Origin: Beaufortia kweichowensis
Taxonomy: Eukaryota > Chordata > Actinopteri > Cypriniformes > Gastromyzontidae
DNA length: 64,000 nt
Reading direction: 5' to 3'
NCBI GenBank assembly: GCA_019155185.1
Contig: CM032808.1
Span: 3,840,492-3,904,491 of the forward strand
A model generated the notes under the pieces. It was not told where the DNA came from. It saw only the letters and a program-made list of their open reading frames with translations, and searched no databases. Position numbers and translations under genes: made by a program. Positions 9,139-23,000 of the stretch are shown here, piece after piece; the stretch's first letter is position 1, and each line of letters opens with the position of its first letter.

Positions 9139-12100
9139 ATGCGTAGCTGGAGGTTCTACCTCTCCAGGGTCATGCGTCACTCCCTACGCTGGTTTAGGCT
9201 CTGTCCACAGCGAGGACGCAGAAAGTGGCGAAGGAGGTTACAAGACCTTTGGAACTATGGTATAGTGATACTCAAATCTGTGTACTACAACATCCTCACC
9301 AATTCAGACACAGTGCTTGACTGTGCCTTTGAGCCCATCTATTGGCTAGTGGACAACCTGACCCGTTGGTTTGGAGTGGTAAAGTGACTAATATATGTTA
9401 TGTTTTAAAGTTTTTTTAACAATCAGATAAAATTATTTAATTGCGATTATTGTATTTACTTCTATAATAAATGATTACCCACAGTATTTAACCATTCCTA
9501 ATGTCTAGTGTTTTCTTTCTCTGTAAAGGTGTTTGTTACTCTGGTGATCACCTTGACCAGCTCAGTTGTGATTATCGTCTATCTCTGTGTGCTGCCCATC
9601 ATCTTAAGCACATACCCCACACACTGGAAACTATGGCACCTCTGTTATGGGCACTGGAACCTCCTTATGGTGGTCTTTCATTATTACAAAGCTACAACCA
9701 CACATCCAGGCGACCCTCCTAAGGTAGATTTCATATTTTCAAATTTGGCAAAGTTTGATTAAGCTGTTGGTTGGCTTTAATCAAGCTGTAAATCATGTGC
9801 TAAAAGTTTAGCTTATTTCAGCTCTTGTTGCATGTGTCTTTTGTTTTAGGAAAAGAGTGATACTCCTACTATTACTATTTGTAAAAAATGTATAATTCCC
9901 AAACCAGCTAGGACACATCACTGCAGCATCTGCAACAGGTAAGACTTTATCTAGACTCATCTAACACACTTGCACATCTTACTTTGATATTTATTTTTAC
10001 ACCTTGCATTTTATAGACTGTATACTGTATACTGTATACACTTACTTTTTTAATTCATATTATTAGATTTATAGTAAAATAATGTCTTAATTTTATAATC
10101 AGTTACCTTAAATTCAATTGTATTGAATTAAATTTATAGTTAATAGTCTTTTTTTATATTAAAAGTATGAAGAAAATATATGTAAAATTATTTTCTGTGA
10201 AAACCCAGCTAAAGTAATTCCTTTTGTGATTTACTGTTTTCTACATAAAATCATCTTATGTACTGTAATAAACATTCCTTGAAATATTACCTTCATATCT
10301 TTAAAATCAAGGTCATGTCAGGGATTGAATTGAATTAATATGTAAAATCAAATTTTGATTTTCGTTAACTGAAAATATGATTTTTAGACTTTGACCTGGT
10401 TTTCACATACAGGTCACAAATAATAAAACACGTGGCATTAAATAAATACATGGTGTTATTTTAATAACATTTATTTACATTAGGACTATAGGATTGTAAT
10501 CGGATCATTACATTAATAGTAAAAAAATTCAAGGAAATTTAAAATGCCTTGTTCCAAAACAAGATTGTGAGGGTAAACAACAACAGGACATGGCCACACC
10601 GACTGCAAATCTGTTTCTTCCTCTTCTTACAGCCACTTCACAAAGTACACTGTAGCAAAAGTGTAAAAAGCAAAATGTATGTGTGTGTAATGTGTGTAAA
10701 TACCCTATACTAAAAACACTATACTGTATACTGTATTGTTTTATTATATTATATTGTACATATTGTGCATAGAAATGTGAGTGTTTGCAGAAACGCAGTG
10801 ATCTTCATGTTTTTCAGCGCGTCCCAAATTGTTTTAGGACAAGTGTACATAAATGCGTGTTGATTATACATTGTTGTTTTTTCACAGATGTATTTTAAAA
10901 ATGGACCACCACTGTCGTATCCTTCTGAAGCTGCTTAAAAATTACTTGTATGTAATTTTATGCTTTTATAATGTTTATCTTAACTGACCTCTTAACCAGC
11001 CTGGCTGAATAATTGTGTGGGTCATTTCAATCACCGTTACTTCTTCAGTTTCTGCTTGTACATGACCATGGGCTGCATCTACTGCAGCATCAGTGTCAAA
11101 GAAATGTTTCTGGAAGCTTACAATGCCATTGAGGTAAGCAGATGCATTTCTAGAATATAAATTGTGTTGATTGAGTCTTGGGGTACTGTTCTGAATGCTT
11201 TAGAACGATATACTCTTTAGATCAGTTCATGCATGTAAAAACTCACCGACTGGATGATGCATTACATTCGCACACAGGAAATCCCTCTTGAACGTATAAG
11301 GCTAAATTTCATGCTTGTACCATTGCAATATTATATTTTTGCTATATTTTTACGTATTAAGTGCAGATAAATAGATTATATTCATCCTACTTAAAGAGCA
11401 TTCTAAGTTTAAATTAAGCTCTGTCACCAGATGTGTGGCATAATGGTGATTACCACACTATATAATTTTGACTCAGGACTATGTTTGCAAAAACTGTTAT
11501 TATATAATTACCATATTTTTTTTTACATACCATATATAACCATTTTTCTTATTTTAAAGAGCTATTATCAGACTCCTGCACCTGCATACACCCATCAGGA
11601 GCGAATGGTTCATAAGAGCCTTGTTTATCTGTGGGCGCTGACAAGGTAAAACTTTCACATACAGACTTACAGCATCTAATCTTATAATTACAGCATCTAA
11701 TCTTTTTTCACCATTTTAACAGCTCGGTGGCTTTTGCTCTGGGAGGCCTGACATTGTGGCATGCAGTGCTGATAACCCGAGGAGAGACCAGCGTGGAAAG
11801 ACATATCAACCGCAAAGAAAGAAAGCGACTCAAGCTGAAGGGCAAAGTAAGACATCCTTTGATAGATACGCAGCAAAACATTGATGGGATAACTGATTTA
11901 AAAGTATTAAATACAAAGCAAACATTAGGCACTTTGAAGGTAAAATATGAAGGTGAAGTTTGTACATTTTGTGCCATCAACCCATGATATTGCCATTGTT
12001 AATTTCATTCTGTGCCAGGTAATATACAGGGACAATTTTAAGTTTCAAGCTTCGTCTTATATGTTTACAGGTGTTCAGTAATCCATACTACCATGGAATA

Positions 12101-12339
12101 ATTAACAATTGGAAAATGTTTTTAGCAGTGGAAAGACCAAGGTGAGATATTTACCATTTTATTACTTTCCCTTTAATTGTAAATATGTAAACAAATTTTT
12201 TGAGCCATATATTATAATTAATTTTGTTTCAAACAGCCACTTGCTAACACGGGTACTGCTGCCCTCCAGTCATCTGCCTCATGGGGATGGCCTGATGTGG
12301 GACTGTCCACCATACAGAAAGAACACTATGGCTATATGA
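9139..12339 (+). CDS. zdhhc16: Palmitoyltransferase ZDHHC16
   Basis: Nine coding exons: 9139-9378, 9529-9723, 9850-9938, 10888-10916, 11000-11133, 11560-11645, 11723-11846, 12071-12141 and 12237-12339, all GT-AG, giving 356 codons plus TGA. The product is a multipass ER/Golgi S-acyltransferase that transfers palmitate to protein cysteines. Residues 82-106 form a hydrophobic membrane segment. The cysteine-rich domain starts near residue 156 (CKKC, then HHCSIC) and the catalytic DHHC is at 181-184, followed by PWLNNCVGH. The C-terminus retains RVLLPSSHLPHGDG, as in mammalian ZDHHC16. Start: ATG at 9139, just after a plausible acceptor, opening MRSWRFYLSR; upstream exons would be non-coding. The 15-16 residue segment carried by the longer human isoform between the DHHC domain and the QTP block was not found. 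Zebrafish has two paralogues, and which one this is cannot be told. It converges with mms19. Confidence 0.93.
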
Positions 12340-13480
12340 TTTCTTAGACATATTCTGAACACATATTTCCTCACCAGCCATGGATCTGTTGGATTACTGG
12401 ATCTTTATTCACATTCTAATCATGAACCTTATTTGAATGAGGGAATCAAATCTGCACTGCACAAACTAATCATCCGGTAATATAGAGTACTGGTGGCATT
12501 TTTTAATGGTTGTATGTGGAAAATGTGTGATTATGATGTTTACGTCTGTATGAGATATTTTTCCATGTGCTGAGTCAATAGTAGTATATGTTGCCAAAGA
12601 CCCATTTTGGATTAATTTTAGTGATCACTGTGAAAACTGTTAATATTTTTCAAGGTGTGGTTATAAATAGTGATCACACTAAAGTAATGAAAATCTGCCG
12701 TGTTCTTCATAAAACTGTTTTTAACAAGTATTTGAAGGTTTCTAAACACTTGCAAGTTGGTCCATGCATTTTTCAGTTAGTTGAAATTATTTGCATATGT
12801 TCTTTAATTAGTACATTTGACAAATATTTATGCAGTCTTCTGGAGTTCTGCACTAGTTAAAATGCTAACATTTTGTACCTTTTCTCATTCTGTATGGTCA
12901 TCATGAGAATTTGAGTGAATATCAGAATGTCCCCCTTGTTCTTTATTGACAGCATGCAGCACACTCTAAAAAAAAACAATTAATCTTTTGCCAGGACAGG
13001 TTCATGTGTTGAAATGTCCTTTGGGCAACTGTGATGGGAAGGATTCAGTATTGAACCTGACAGGGCCTTTAAGACTTCTGTTACATGTGCTGTAAGACAA
13101 CATTACCACCATCAGAAAATAGAGGAGCCCTGGTTTATCTGGCATTTTGATGTCTGGGGTTTTCAAATTTGTCAAAACCTTCTAACAAAAAAATATGTGC
13201 ACCGCATTCTTTGGACACCACAACAGGCTATTAGCAGTCTACTATGGATACATACTGACTTTTCAAACAACAAATGAACATGCGTTCATCTCAGACAACT
13301 AAATCCTGCCATACTAATCTGAAACAACAAGTGTATTTTAAGAACGAAATTAGCAAGATTATGATTAGCCTTATTATATTACCTTGAATGTGTCATTAAC
13401 ATCTCGGATGTAGTTGGCGATGTATGAAGAACAAACCCCAGTACAAATTTTCTTTACAAAGCACACGTTTACAAAAACAT
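12340..13480. other. Convergent 3' flanks of zdhhc16 and mms19
   Basis: This interval lies between the two stop codons and must hold both 3' UTRs. I found no canonical AATAAA for zdhhc16. A small inverted pair around TAGTGATCAC (about 12620 and 12668) is present. No coding sequence was recognised. Confidence 0.4.
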
Positions 13481-13486
13481 TTTATT
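13481..13486 (-). terminator. Candidate mms19 polyadenylation signal
   Basis: AATAAA on the - strand (TTTATT on the + strand), about 605 bases downstream of the mms19 stop codon at 14091. It is the first canonical hexamer I noticed in that direction; the cleavage site is not visible. Confidence 0.4.
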
Positions 13487-14090
13487 GACAGGTTATTTGA
13501 CATTTAAATACCATTTTATATTCTTGGCATTAGTTTTGTCAGACTTTTAATCAAGTCTTTTGAAGATAATGAAAACAAACAACTTTTTTGCTAATGGAAG
13601 AAGTCATCCTAAAAAATACTGGCATTAGGAGAGTAACAATAACAGCATATTTTATGTATTTCTTTCAAACTACCATTCCTGTTATAGCATAGTTAAACTT
13701 TACATCTGAGGTGGTGTACACACAAAGAAACAGGTCAAAAGAATCAGATAGGTGGTATAAGATCATCCTTGCTGCTGGCACGTAATACATGAAGCTCATG
13801 TATCTAATTTACTTTTAAAGGTCCTGATCCAACATCATTCATTGAAGGCATGGCTAAAAGAAGCCTGTTCTTGCTTTGTGCATTATTTAGGGCTCATTTT
13901 TAGGCAGATCCTGTCTGCAGTTTGTTTAGCAATTGCTATGCCAACCCCAAACAAACCCCCCTTTTTTGGAGTAGAAACAATACTATAAAAAGGCTGTAGG
14001 TGAGTAAAATCAAAGGTGTAAATGGTATTCTGTGTCAAAATGTTCTAAGACCCTCCATTATGGTCCACCCATTGTGGGCTGCTGTTTTGT

Positions 14091-17000
14091 TTATCTTCCT
14101 CCAGGACTACCTAGCAAAAACCTGAGGAAACGAAGCAGATATTAGATGATAATAGAACATATGAAGATAGAAGGCTTAGTTAGATAGCTTGCTCACCATT
14201 CTGCTCGGGCAGACACGGCCTCCTTTCTTACCATCCGCTTCTTGTCATCCAGAGGAACAGCAAGTGCTTTTAGCACTCGAGCACGGTAGGGCAAGACCTG
14301 AAACAGATGGAAAAACTAAATTACAGAGTAAGAGCCGGTTTACACAGAGAGATCTTGTTTACAGTAGCAAGTTGGCAAGGCCAACATATCTATACTGTAC
14401 GTATCTATACTGCGCTGCTTTAAACCATGCCGAGTTTTTAGACACAAAGTTGCGTTCTGTGTGAATATTCCCTTGTAAGTCAGCATGCTTTCCTAAAGCC
14501 ATACTTGACCCAAAGATTAAAAAAATCTGTCATCCAAATCCAGACTTACTATTGGTCTTGACCGGGCTGCAGCCCATGGTTCGTGCCCTACATAGTCTGC
14601 ATACTCTGCGTATAGTGAGCGACAGTACTGTTGTTCAGTAATACGCTTGTCGTTTTCTCTTTCACTTAAAGGTTGTTAATTGTTCTAGCATGGTTAGCTA
14701 GCCCTGCCCTGTAAGGAATTATGTCTTTCTTTTTTTTTTTAAGTAATTAATACTTTTATTCATAAAGGATGTGTTAAATTAATAAAAAGTGATAGCATAC
14801 ATTTACATTGTCCATACTATGAAAGTGAATGGGCGCCGGTAACCAGCGTTTTGCAAAACATCATCTTGATCTTCAAGCAAATGTGGCATTAAAGGGGTAG
14901 TTCACCCAAAAATCTAAATTCTTTTATTATTTACTCACCCTCATGACTTTCTAGCTTTAGCGGAACACAGAAGATGATATTTTGCAAAACGCTGGGTACC
15001 GGCACCTATTCACTTTCATAGTATGGACACAAGGTACAATGGAAGGCAATGGGATACCGGAAACCAGCGTTTTGCAAAATATCTTCTTTTGTGTTCCACA
15101 AAATAAAGAATCATATACAGGCTTTAAATGACATAAGGGTGATCAATTTTTATTTTTGGGTCACCTATCCCTTTAAAAGAGCAGTGTGGATGTTGTGACC
15201 CTGCCACTAAAGAATGTGACGGACGCTACTTTACCTGGACCTGGAAAAAGTGGCACTATGCACCTTAAGCATGTTTGGCTCAACGTCTAGCTGTGAGTCA
15301 GCATTCTCAAAACTTAACATTATTAAAAGTAAATACAGATCAAAAATGACCAATGAACATTTACATTCCAGTTTGAGGATTGCACTGACCCCATTCCTCG
15401 CCAGATTCAAAGTGTTAGCAGGAAAGGCCAAAGCCAATATTGCACAAGTTCTCAATCAGACAATGTATGCAAATTAACACGAATGTAATGCAATTTCAGA
15501 ACTATGAAGTTTTATGCTTTCTTCTTTAATTTATTCAGCCTAACAGACAATTTTATTTAAGATTTGTTTCAGGTTCTTTACATTTGACGTATTTAAAGGA
15601 ACAGTGCAAAGAAGGGATTCTTGTTTTTTTCCCTTGCACTTTATTTTTGCCCGTTTGTGTTTCTGAATGATATTACCGATTCTCTTTTACTAATGCATAT
15701 TGAGGCACAGAAGACAGCAATGTTTAACATGATATACTTTTAGTTAAGTATGTGAATGCAGATAAAATGGGATGTGATAAGATATCTGATTTTTTGAACC
15801 AGGGAAGTTTGTGTTCCTTGATTGTGATTGTTGATTTTAAGTTGTCAGTATATGGCAAAAACCATAAATTCATGTTTTTTAAGTGTCCCAACCTCTGCTG
15901 GTAAAGAGGGTTCATTTTCTGGATCTCAATGGCCGTGAGTTCATTCATATTGTATAAAAATGTCGAGAGCCATCATTACCGTCATTATTGACATCATTTT
16001 TATTGCAATTCGATATCGAACTCTTTTTTAGCAAAGGCTTCTATTACTAAAAAGCAATTTATAAGCAATATTTAAGCAACACTTTTACAAACTCGCACTG
16101 TCCTCCAGGCTAACACAATCTTTCACAGCAATATTTTAATAATTCATTAAAAAATGAATGGCCATCTGGGATTTCCTTATGGAGATAAATGTTTTACAGC
16201 ATACCATGAGTGATTATTAGTATTATTTGTTGTTTGCCTTTGGAATCTGATAGATACTTGGAATAAACACATGCAGTATTTCAAAGTGAGTGATATTCTC
16301 GATAACATAATTTTGCATATCATTTAAACAACAATTACGATAATATTGTACATGATATATCTTGCACAGCATTACTGTAGTGGACAAAACAAGGAACTGA
16401 AATTATTTAAATAATTGGTCATTGATAAATAATTTATCATTCCCCTTTAATCAAAAATGGCTGAAACTTTTTTTTTTAAGCTTTTTTTTTGTGAACATTT
16501 GTGTACACACCCCACAGACATAAAAAAAAAACATACATGCTAAACGATTCAATGCACCAAAAGGTGAAATGGTGATCGAGAGGCAAGAGTTATGGACTAC
16601 AGCTTTGAAAGAACAACACTGCAAATAAATATATGTTTTAGTGGTAATAGATTCAACTTACCATATGTTCAGGGAAGTGTGAAAGAGCATTAACACAATG
16701 GAGGGATGCAATTCTCACTTTCTGAGAAGAGAAGCAAAAAACTATCAAATACAGATGAATTTTCTAAAAAAAATTATAAATTGATTTCAGAGCACTGTTT
16801 AAGGAAGTACCATGGCAGGGCTGGTAGTAAGGACCAGCAGACGGGCAAATAAAGCCTCCAGCTGGTTGGTGAGGGCCACAGAAGGTTCTAACAAAACCGG
16901 GTGCAGGCAGGACAATGTAGACAACTGCACCCCCTGATCCGGACACGATAACGCCTCCAGTACAAGTGGCAGCAACTGGTTCCAGAAGAGCAGGAAAAAA

Positions 17001-20000
17001 ACTGATTAAACACTATGAACTAGTGCCACATTAGCAAACATCTACAACTAGCATGTTATTATTACACAGATATTTACACAGAAACACTTACCGCAGGGAG
17101 CTCTGTGAGCTGAACTTGTCTGGGAAGGTTATTTACAATGTGAGACAGGGCTTTTAAATAACAAGATTTCTTCTCTGTGGGAAAAAGAAAACATGTTAGA
17201 TGTTCCTTTCCTGAGCAGAACTATCTGTTGGGTTATATAGGTATTTAAGACAGCAAGTGGTCATCCAGTAGTACCCTGCTCTGCTGAGTTGAAACCTTGA
17301 ACCAGTTTGGCAGAGTTTTCGGCAAAAAAACGTTGTCGGTACATGATGCGCACATCTGCATGGCAATTACGATTAAGTACATCTGGCGAGTCGCTCATGA
17401 GTGTACTGAAACCAACAGCTACCTCTGATCCTAATTCTGGATCACTTAACAAAGCAAAAATCTGAGAAAAAAAAAGGAGAAGGAGAGAAAGGAAAGAGAG
17501 AAAGAGACATTATAATGTGAAACGGATGAAAACGAGTGTTAGGGATACTGTGAGTAGAACAGAAATCTTTCACCTTGTCTGTCAGGACAGTTGATACTGG
17601 ATGATACCGTAAAAGGAGGGCCTTAGCCACCTGCAAGTTAAAAGTATACACATGGCCAGGGTTTGAAAATGAGTGAGGTCTGGGGTGTGGTTTTAATATT
17701 TAACAAATAAAACTCATTTTATATACTACATATAAACATTAAAGAAACAGAGAAATTGGGACAGTAGGGAGTCTGACGCCGTTTTGTTTTTTGAAACCTT
17801 TTGAATTGTTTTGGATAAGGTAATAAGGTAGGTAGGGCAGATAATTGTATTTTATTTCTTTGTTTTGGGGTGACAGGTAAGCTAGAGGTTACAAAAACCT
17901 AAGAACATTTTGTTTGATATTTTTGGCCTTTTCAACTCCTAAAAAAATCTGAAACTTTTCAGCGTTTTTAGTGTTTTTAGTATTTAAGCCAAAGCGGGGA
18001 GCACATTTGTGGAGAGCATGTTTTCTCTCATGAAGGCTGCAAGGAGTTCTACAGACATGTAATGAATGAGACGGCTCTACTCGAAGCTGCCCGTTTAGAC
18101 AAAAACATAAATTGAAGATGCACTGAATAGAACGCATTTAATCTTGATGTCTTTCTTTTTTTTTTTTTGCCTTTATCATTTTTTGATAGGAAAGTGTAGA
18201 GAGACAGGAAGTGATTTTGGAGGAGAGAGAGGTTAACGGGTTCGGAAAGGACGCCAGAGCCGGGATTCGAACTCGCGTCGCACGGAAAGTGCACTGCACA
18301 TGCGTCTGGAGCACTGTCCACTCACCCACAGGCTCCGACATCTTGATGTCTTTCTACTGGAAATGATGTACGTATTTGGAAATGTGCTTTTGTTAATGAT
18401 TATATTATCATTTTTATGTAATTATATTTAGATTAGAATAGATCTGTGCTGTTAAAATGAGTTTGCATAATAGAAAATCTCGAATGGTTAGGGCATTTAA
18501 GAGTCTGTTCATAGCATGAACAGTCAAAAACAGTAAAAAAAAAAAGCCTATTTTAGCCTAATTTACAGCATGTTAACATCACTACAAAAAGACATGTAAT
18601 ATAAATCAATATTTATTTACATGGAATAATAATAGTAAGTTATTTCTCCTGCATTGCTAAACCCCTAACTGATACTGTAGGAGGCTACTATCAAACTCTT
18701 TGGTCACTGGACTTTAAAGGAATTTGATGTGATTTTAAGGGGGTCTTTAAATGTGGTAGTATTATTACCCAGAGTAGCAGTGTGAGGGCTTGTGTTCGTC
18801 GTGTAGAGGAAACATTCTCCAGCTCTGCACTGAACCTCTTTAACACTCTCTCCAGCACTACATCTAAAGCTTTACCTGAACACAAACATACACACAATTC
18901 ACCCTTTACAATCACTATGTAGATCAGGTAAATAAACTCCATGGCTCAAATAACTCATTCATTATTGCACAGATACATTGCACAGATAATTGAGTAGATT
19001 GTTAGAAAAGCCTTCCATTAACGTGATTTGGAAAGAAGGTAATATCATTCATTGTGTACCTGCTGGCCTTTTGTTCACCAATCCAGCAAAGCATTTAGCA
19101 GCAAATGTGTAGGAGAACAGGTGTGGACATGTACAGCTCAGCTCCTCCAATTGGACAAGAAGCCTGTCAATCTCAGGAATGTCCACCTGACCAAAAAAAT
19201 ATATCATTGTTCACAACAGCATTGATGGTCTTGTTTACAGATGAGATATAACTAGGTATCTAAATACTTTTATATTCCTCCTGGTTTTCTCAAACAAACA
19301 AGCAACCCAATTCTCTATTCTTTGGGGTCCTCAAGACTCCATAGTAGCTAGAAACAAAGCCCTGTAACTGTTACATATTTTATAAAAGTAAGTGTTACAT
19401 TTCCACCTTGGCCTATACCGATACAATCTCCTTGGAAAGACCCTGCACTAAAAAAATACTCACGCTACGTGGAAAAGAGCACACACAGGCCATCAGAAGA
19501 CACACCAACTGTGACGGACCCCTGGGCTCTGCCTGACTCTGTGGAAAAACAAGCTGCTAGATCACCATTTGCTTCAGATGAGATATTCTAGCCTCTTAAA
19601 TCCAAACCAATTTCTGTTTTCTAGAATTCAGTTAATCCGGATTGATAAAGACAAGTATGTGACCTAAGTTTTAATAAAGCTCCTCATACCTGCAGCAACT
19701 GGATTTCAGAAGGGAAGGCATTCTCTGGCAGGAAGGACACATCTCCATTCAAGAAAAGATTAACAGCCTGGACAGCCATGTGGGATGCTAATCTGTAAGG
19801 CAACAGAAAGATTTGTGTTTGAATGTTATAAGTTAAAATAGTGTTTTAGTCTGGAAAGTCTAAAAATAAAGTCAAAGTTACCAACTACTCTCTATATCAG
19901 TACAGTACTAGTTTAATATTTTAACAATAACAAAGATAACATTACTTTGCCTACATTACAATAAACTGCTTTTTGTGTATTGGCATACTTTTTTCATTAC

Positions 20001-23000
20001 TCACTCTTTTTGTAATCCTGCACAGGCTGTGCTTATGACAAGAACTATAGCAGACAAAACGGCTTCATCTGTTAGTGGACTATTGTGACCTGTTGAATAA
20101 AGTTACATAAAATTGCAAGGGACAACTAAAACACACACATCAAGCAGAAACACGCAAAGACAAATTCCAGAGTCCCTACTCTGCAGAGCTGCCTGTAAGG
20201 CCAGTCCTAAGAGTCGTGGAATGACTGTGTCATGGAAGTATTGACCAATCTCCTCAGTGCCTTGAGCGTGTTGTGCTATCCTCTCCAAACTCATGCATAC
20301 AGAAATCACTTCTTCCACAGAGAAACCACAACTGCCTAAAGATAAACAAAACTTTCATCATTATATAGCATATAGCACACATAGCTACTGTATGTCTTGG
20401 CTCAAAGACATTGTTAGGTACAATGTGCAGTGGAGTGACTACATTCATATTATAACACAGCCTTGAGTGCCTTGTTGAATTTATTAAAACTCGTTTGTAA
20501 TGCATTCAGCTATTTTTATTATTAGTTGAATGAATTTTGTGCCAAGTTTTTGTTAAATAATATAGTTTCTGATCCGCAAACTAAGATAACTATTTGGCCT
20601 CTATTGGTTCACATCGTCGTGCATTTAAGCAAGACTAGAACAATGTGTTAACAAATCAATATTTTGAAAATTGTACATTTCAATGTTGATTGTGTAGTAT
20701 ATCAGTAAAAGATTGTGTACCTGCATGGGCTGAAGCCAGAACCTGAAGCATCACAGGGACGCTCTCCTGTATCACGCTCGCTTGAGACGATATAGATGCT
20801 AAAGCCGTCACACATTGCTGCCGCAGAGCTCCATTAGACTGGGACACATGATTAGTGATTGCTGTGGAGTCTGTAAAGATCAATTCTCAAATATTAGGTG
20901 TGCATTGAGGATGTGACTATCTTTTTCTATATGCTGAGAAGCAATGGGATACTCCACCTGAGAAGATCTGTTCCTTCAACCGAGGAATCAACCTGGAGAT
21001 AAAAGCTTTGGGATGTAGTTGAACCAAAGAGCCTGAACACTCCACCACAGCCAAGCTTAGAGACCGATACAGAAATAACAGTGTGGGCCAAACCTTTAAG
21101 AAAGCATATTACATGTTGTTTTCTTGGTGATAGCTACCTCACTTGAGTATCCTTTTCTTCCAGAATAAGTCTGGTCAAATGATCAACAGCTTTCTCAACA
21201 TCTGTCTCTGTCAACAAGCCTGTGATGAGCAGACGTTACAAACGTAAACATAAGGTTAATAACATCTGATTTTTAGCAACTTGGCATTCTTAATATTTTT
21301 CAAAACCATATGAATCCTAAGTTTATATTTTCCTGATTATTTCAGTTAGTTCTTAACAGTTTGTGTGGCAGATTTATGGATGTAGTGTTTTATAAATGTC
21401 ACATTGTATTGAGGGATTTGCAAAGAGGTTATTTAACAATAAGGCAGTGGTAAATATTCTCGAAAGCAAATTTGCAATCCTCTTCATTTCTTACGTCAGA
21501 GAAAAAGAAATAGCTACATAAGAAAATAGCCACAAAAAATGAAATTAGTACTATTTTGGGTGCAAGAAACCTTAATAAACAAATTTAATTAAGACAATAC
21601 ATGCTACGGATGCATATTTCTAATATAGCCCCAAATGGCAATACATTGTGAAGAGTTGCAAAAATAAAGCACAAGAAGAAGAAATTATGCCTCTTTTCCA
21701 TGTGAACCATACATTGTGGGTAGTTCATGCAATTTCTATGGATTATCTTGTGCAAATAATGCAAAAGTTACTGAGGTTTGGTTTACTGAATTTATTTAGA
21801 ACTGGAAATATTACATATAAACTTTGTTCAGAAATTATTTTTTATTACACTATTCTCACTATTGTACATGGTTTGTGTTTGTCTTTACAAACTAAGTGTT
21901 TTTTTTGTAATCAGCTACAGCCCACAGATGCTGTTAACAGCATCTTGTATTAAACCCTCAACCTCTATAGCTAAATGTTTCTTATAATGTTACAAAAGAC
22001 GTCTTGACTGTGTTTGTGAGATAAGAGACCAGAAATAAGAAATAAGAGAACAGAAATAGAGTGGTGGCGTGTGGACAGTGTGTGTCATTAGAAAATCATT
22101 CTGTGTTTGTTCTGGTTTTGTTGTTTATTCTCTCACCAGGTTGCTGTCCCAGTGCAGCAAGCCCATGTGCGGCTGTAACCTGGAGACCAACACTAGACTC
22201 CGCCAGTGCAGAGAAAACCATGCTACACAAGGACTGCTGAAACGCCATCAATACACTCTCTTCTGTGTTTATGCACATGAGAAAAAGAAAAACACCAACA
22301 TTACATATTACTTACATTTTAAACTAATTAAACTTGTAGTCACATATGCTTTTTCCAGGGACGAGCAGACATGCACATAAAGAAATCTTTAAAGGATTAT
22401 ACATGAGCTATTACTGTACTAAATCATCACCTGCTGGAGGTAAATGTGTTTTAACTTGGCAGAAATTTAAGCATGTTGTCTTCTTACCTCCCTCTGCAGG
22501 CCGGCTCAATGGGGTGGGCTGAACAAAACCCTGCAAAACCTCCAGCAGGGTGCGCCGCTGAGCACACTATATAAAGAGCAAAATATAACATTATAATGCA
22601 GCACAATATTATTTAATATGTGGACACACTGGACTACTTGTAAAAATGTCAAGTGATATAAGCAACATTCTTTGATGAATTTACTGTAATTAATAAATTA
22701 AAAAGGAAGACAGTGTAACACATATGGCACAGTGCGAGTTTATGGCACAGCCTGGAAAAAGCACATTTAACAGAATGTATAAAAAAAATTGTATAAAAAA
22801 CTGATACCCGATGTAGATTGAATTAAATAATAAATGTTGATACAGCCATCGAGGTTCACACCACCATAGAAGTAATCCATGTGACTTGTGCACTGTATTG
22901 GAAAATTCTAAAGAAACTGTTTAGGGCATGATGAACACTGAAACATTAGTCACTATTTATTATTTATTTAAATATTTTTTCATGATTAAATGTTCAAAAA

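Noticed and set aside
14233..14297. A splice donor after DDKKRM at 14231 in mms19
   Set aside because: Reading through the GTAAG gives the conserved VRKEAVSARAEW, so the true donor is at 14196.
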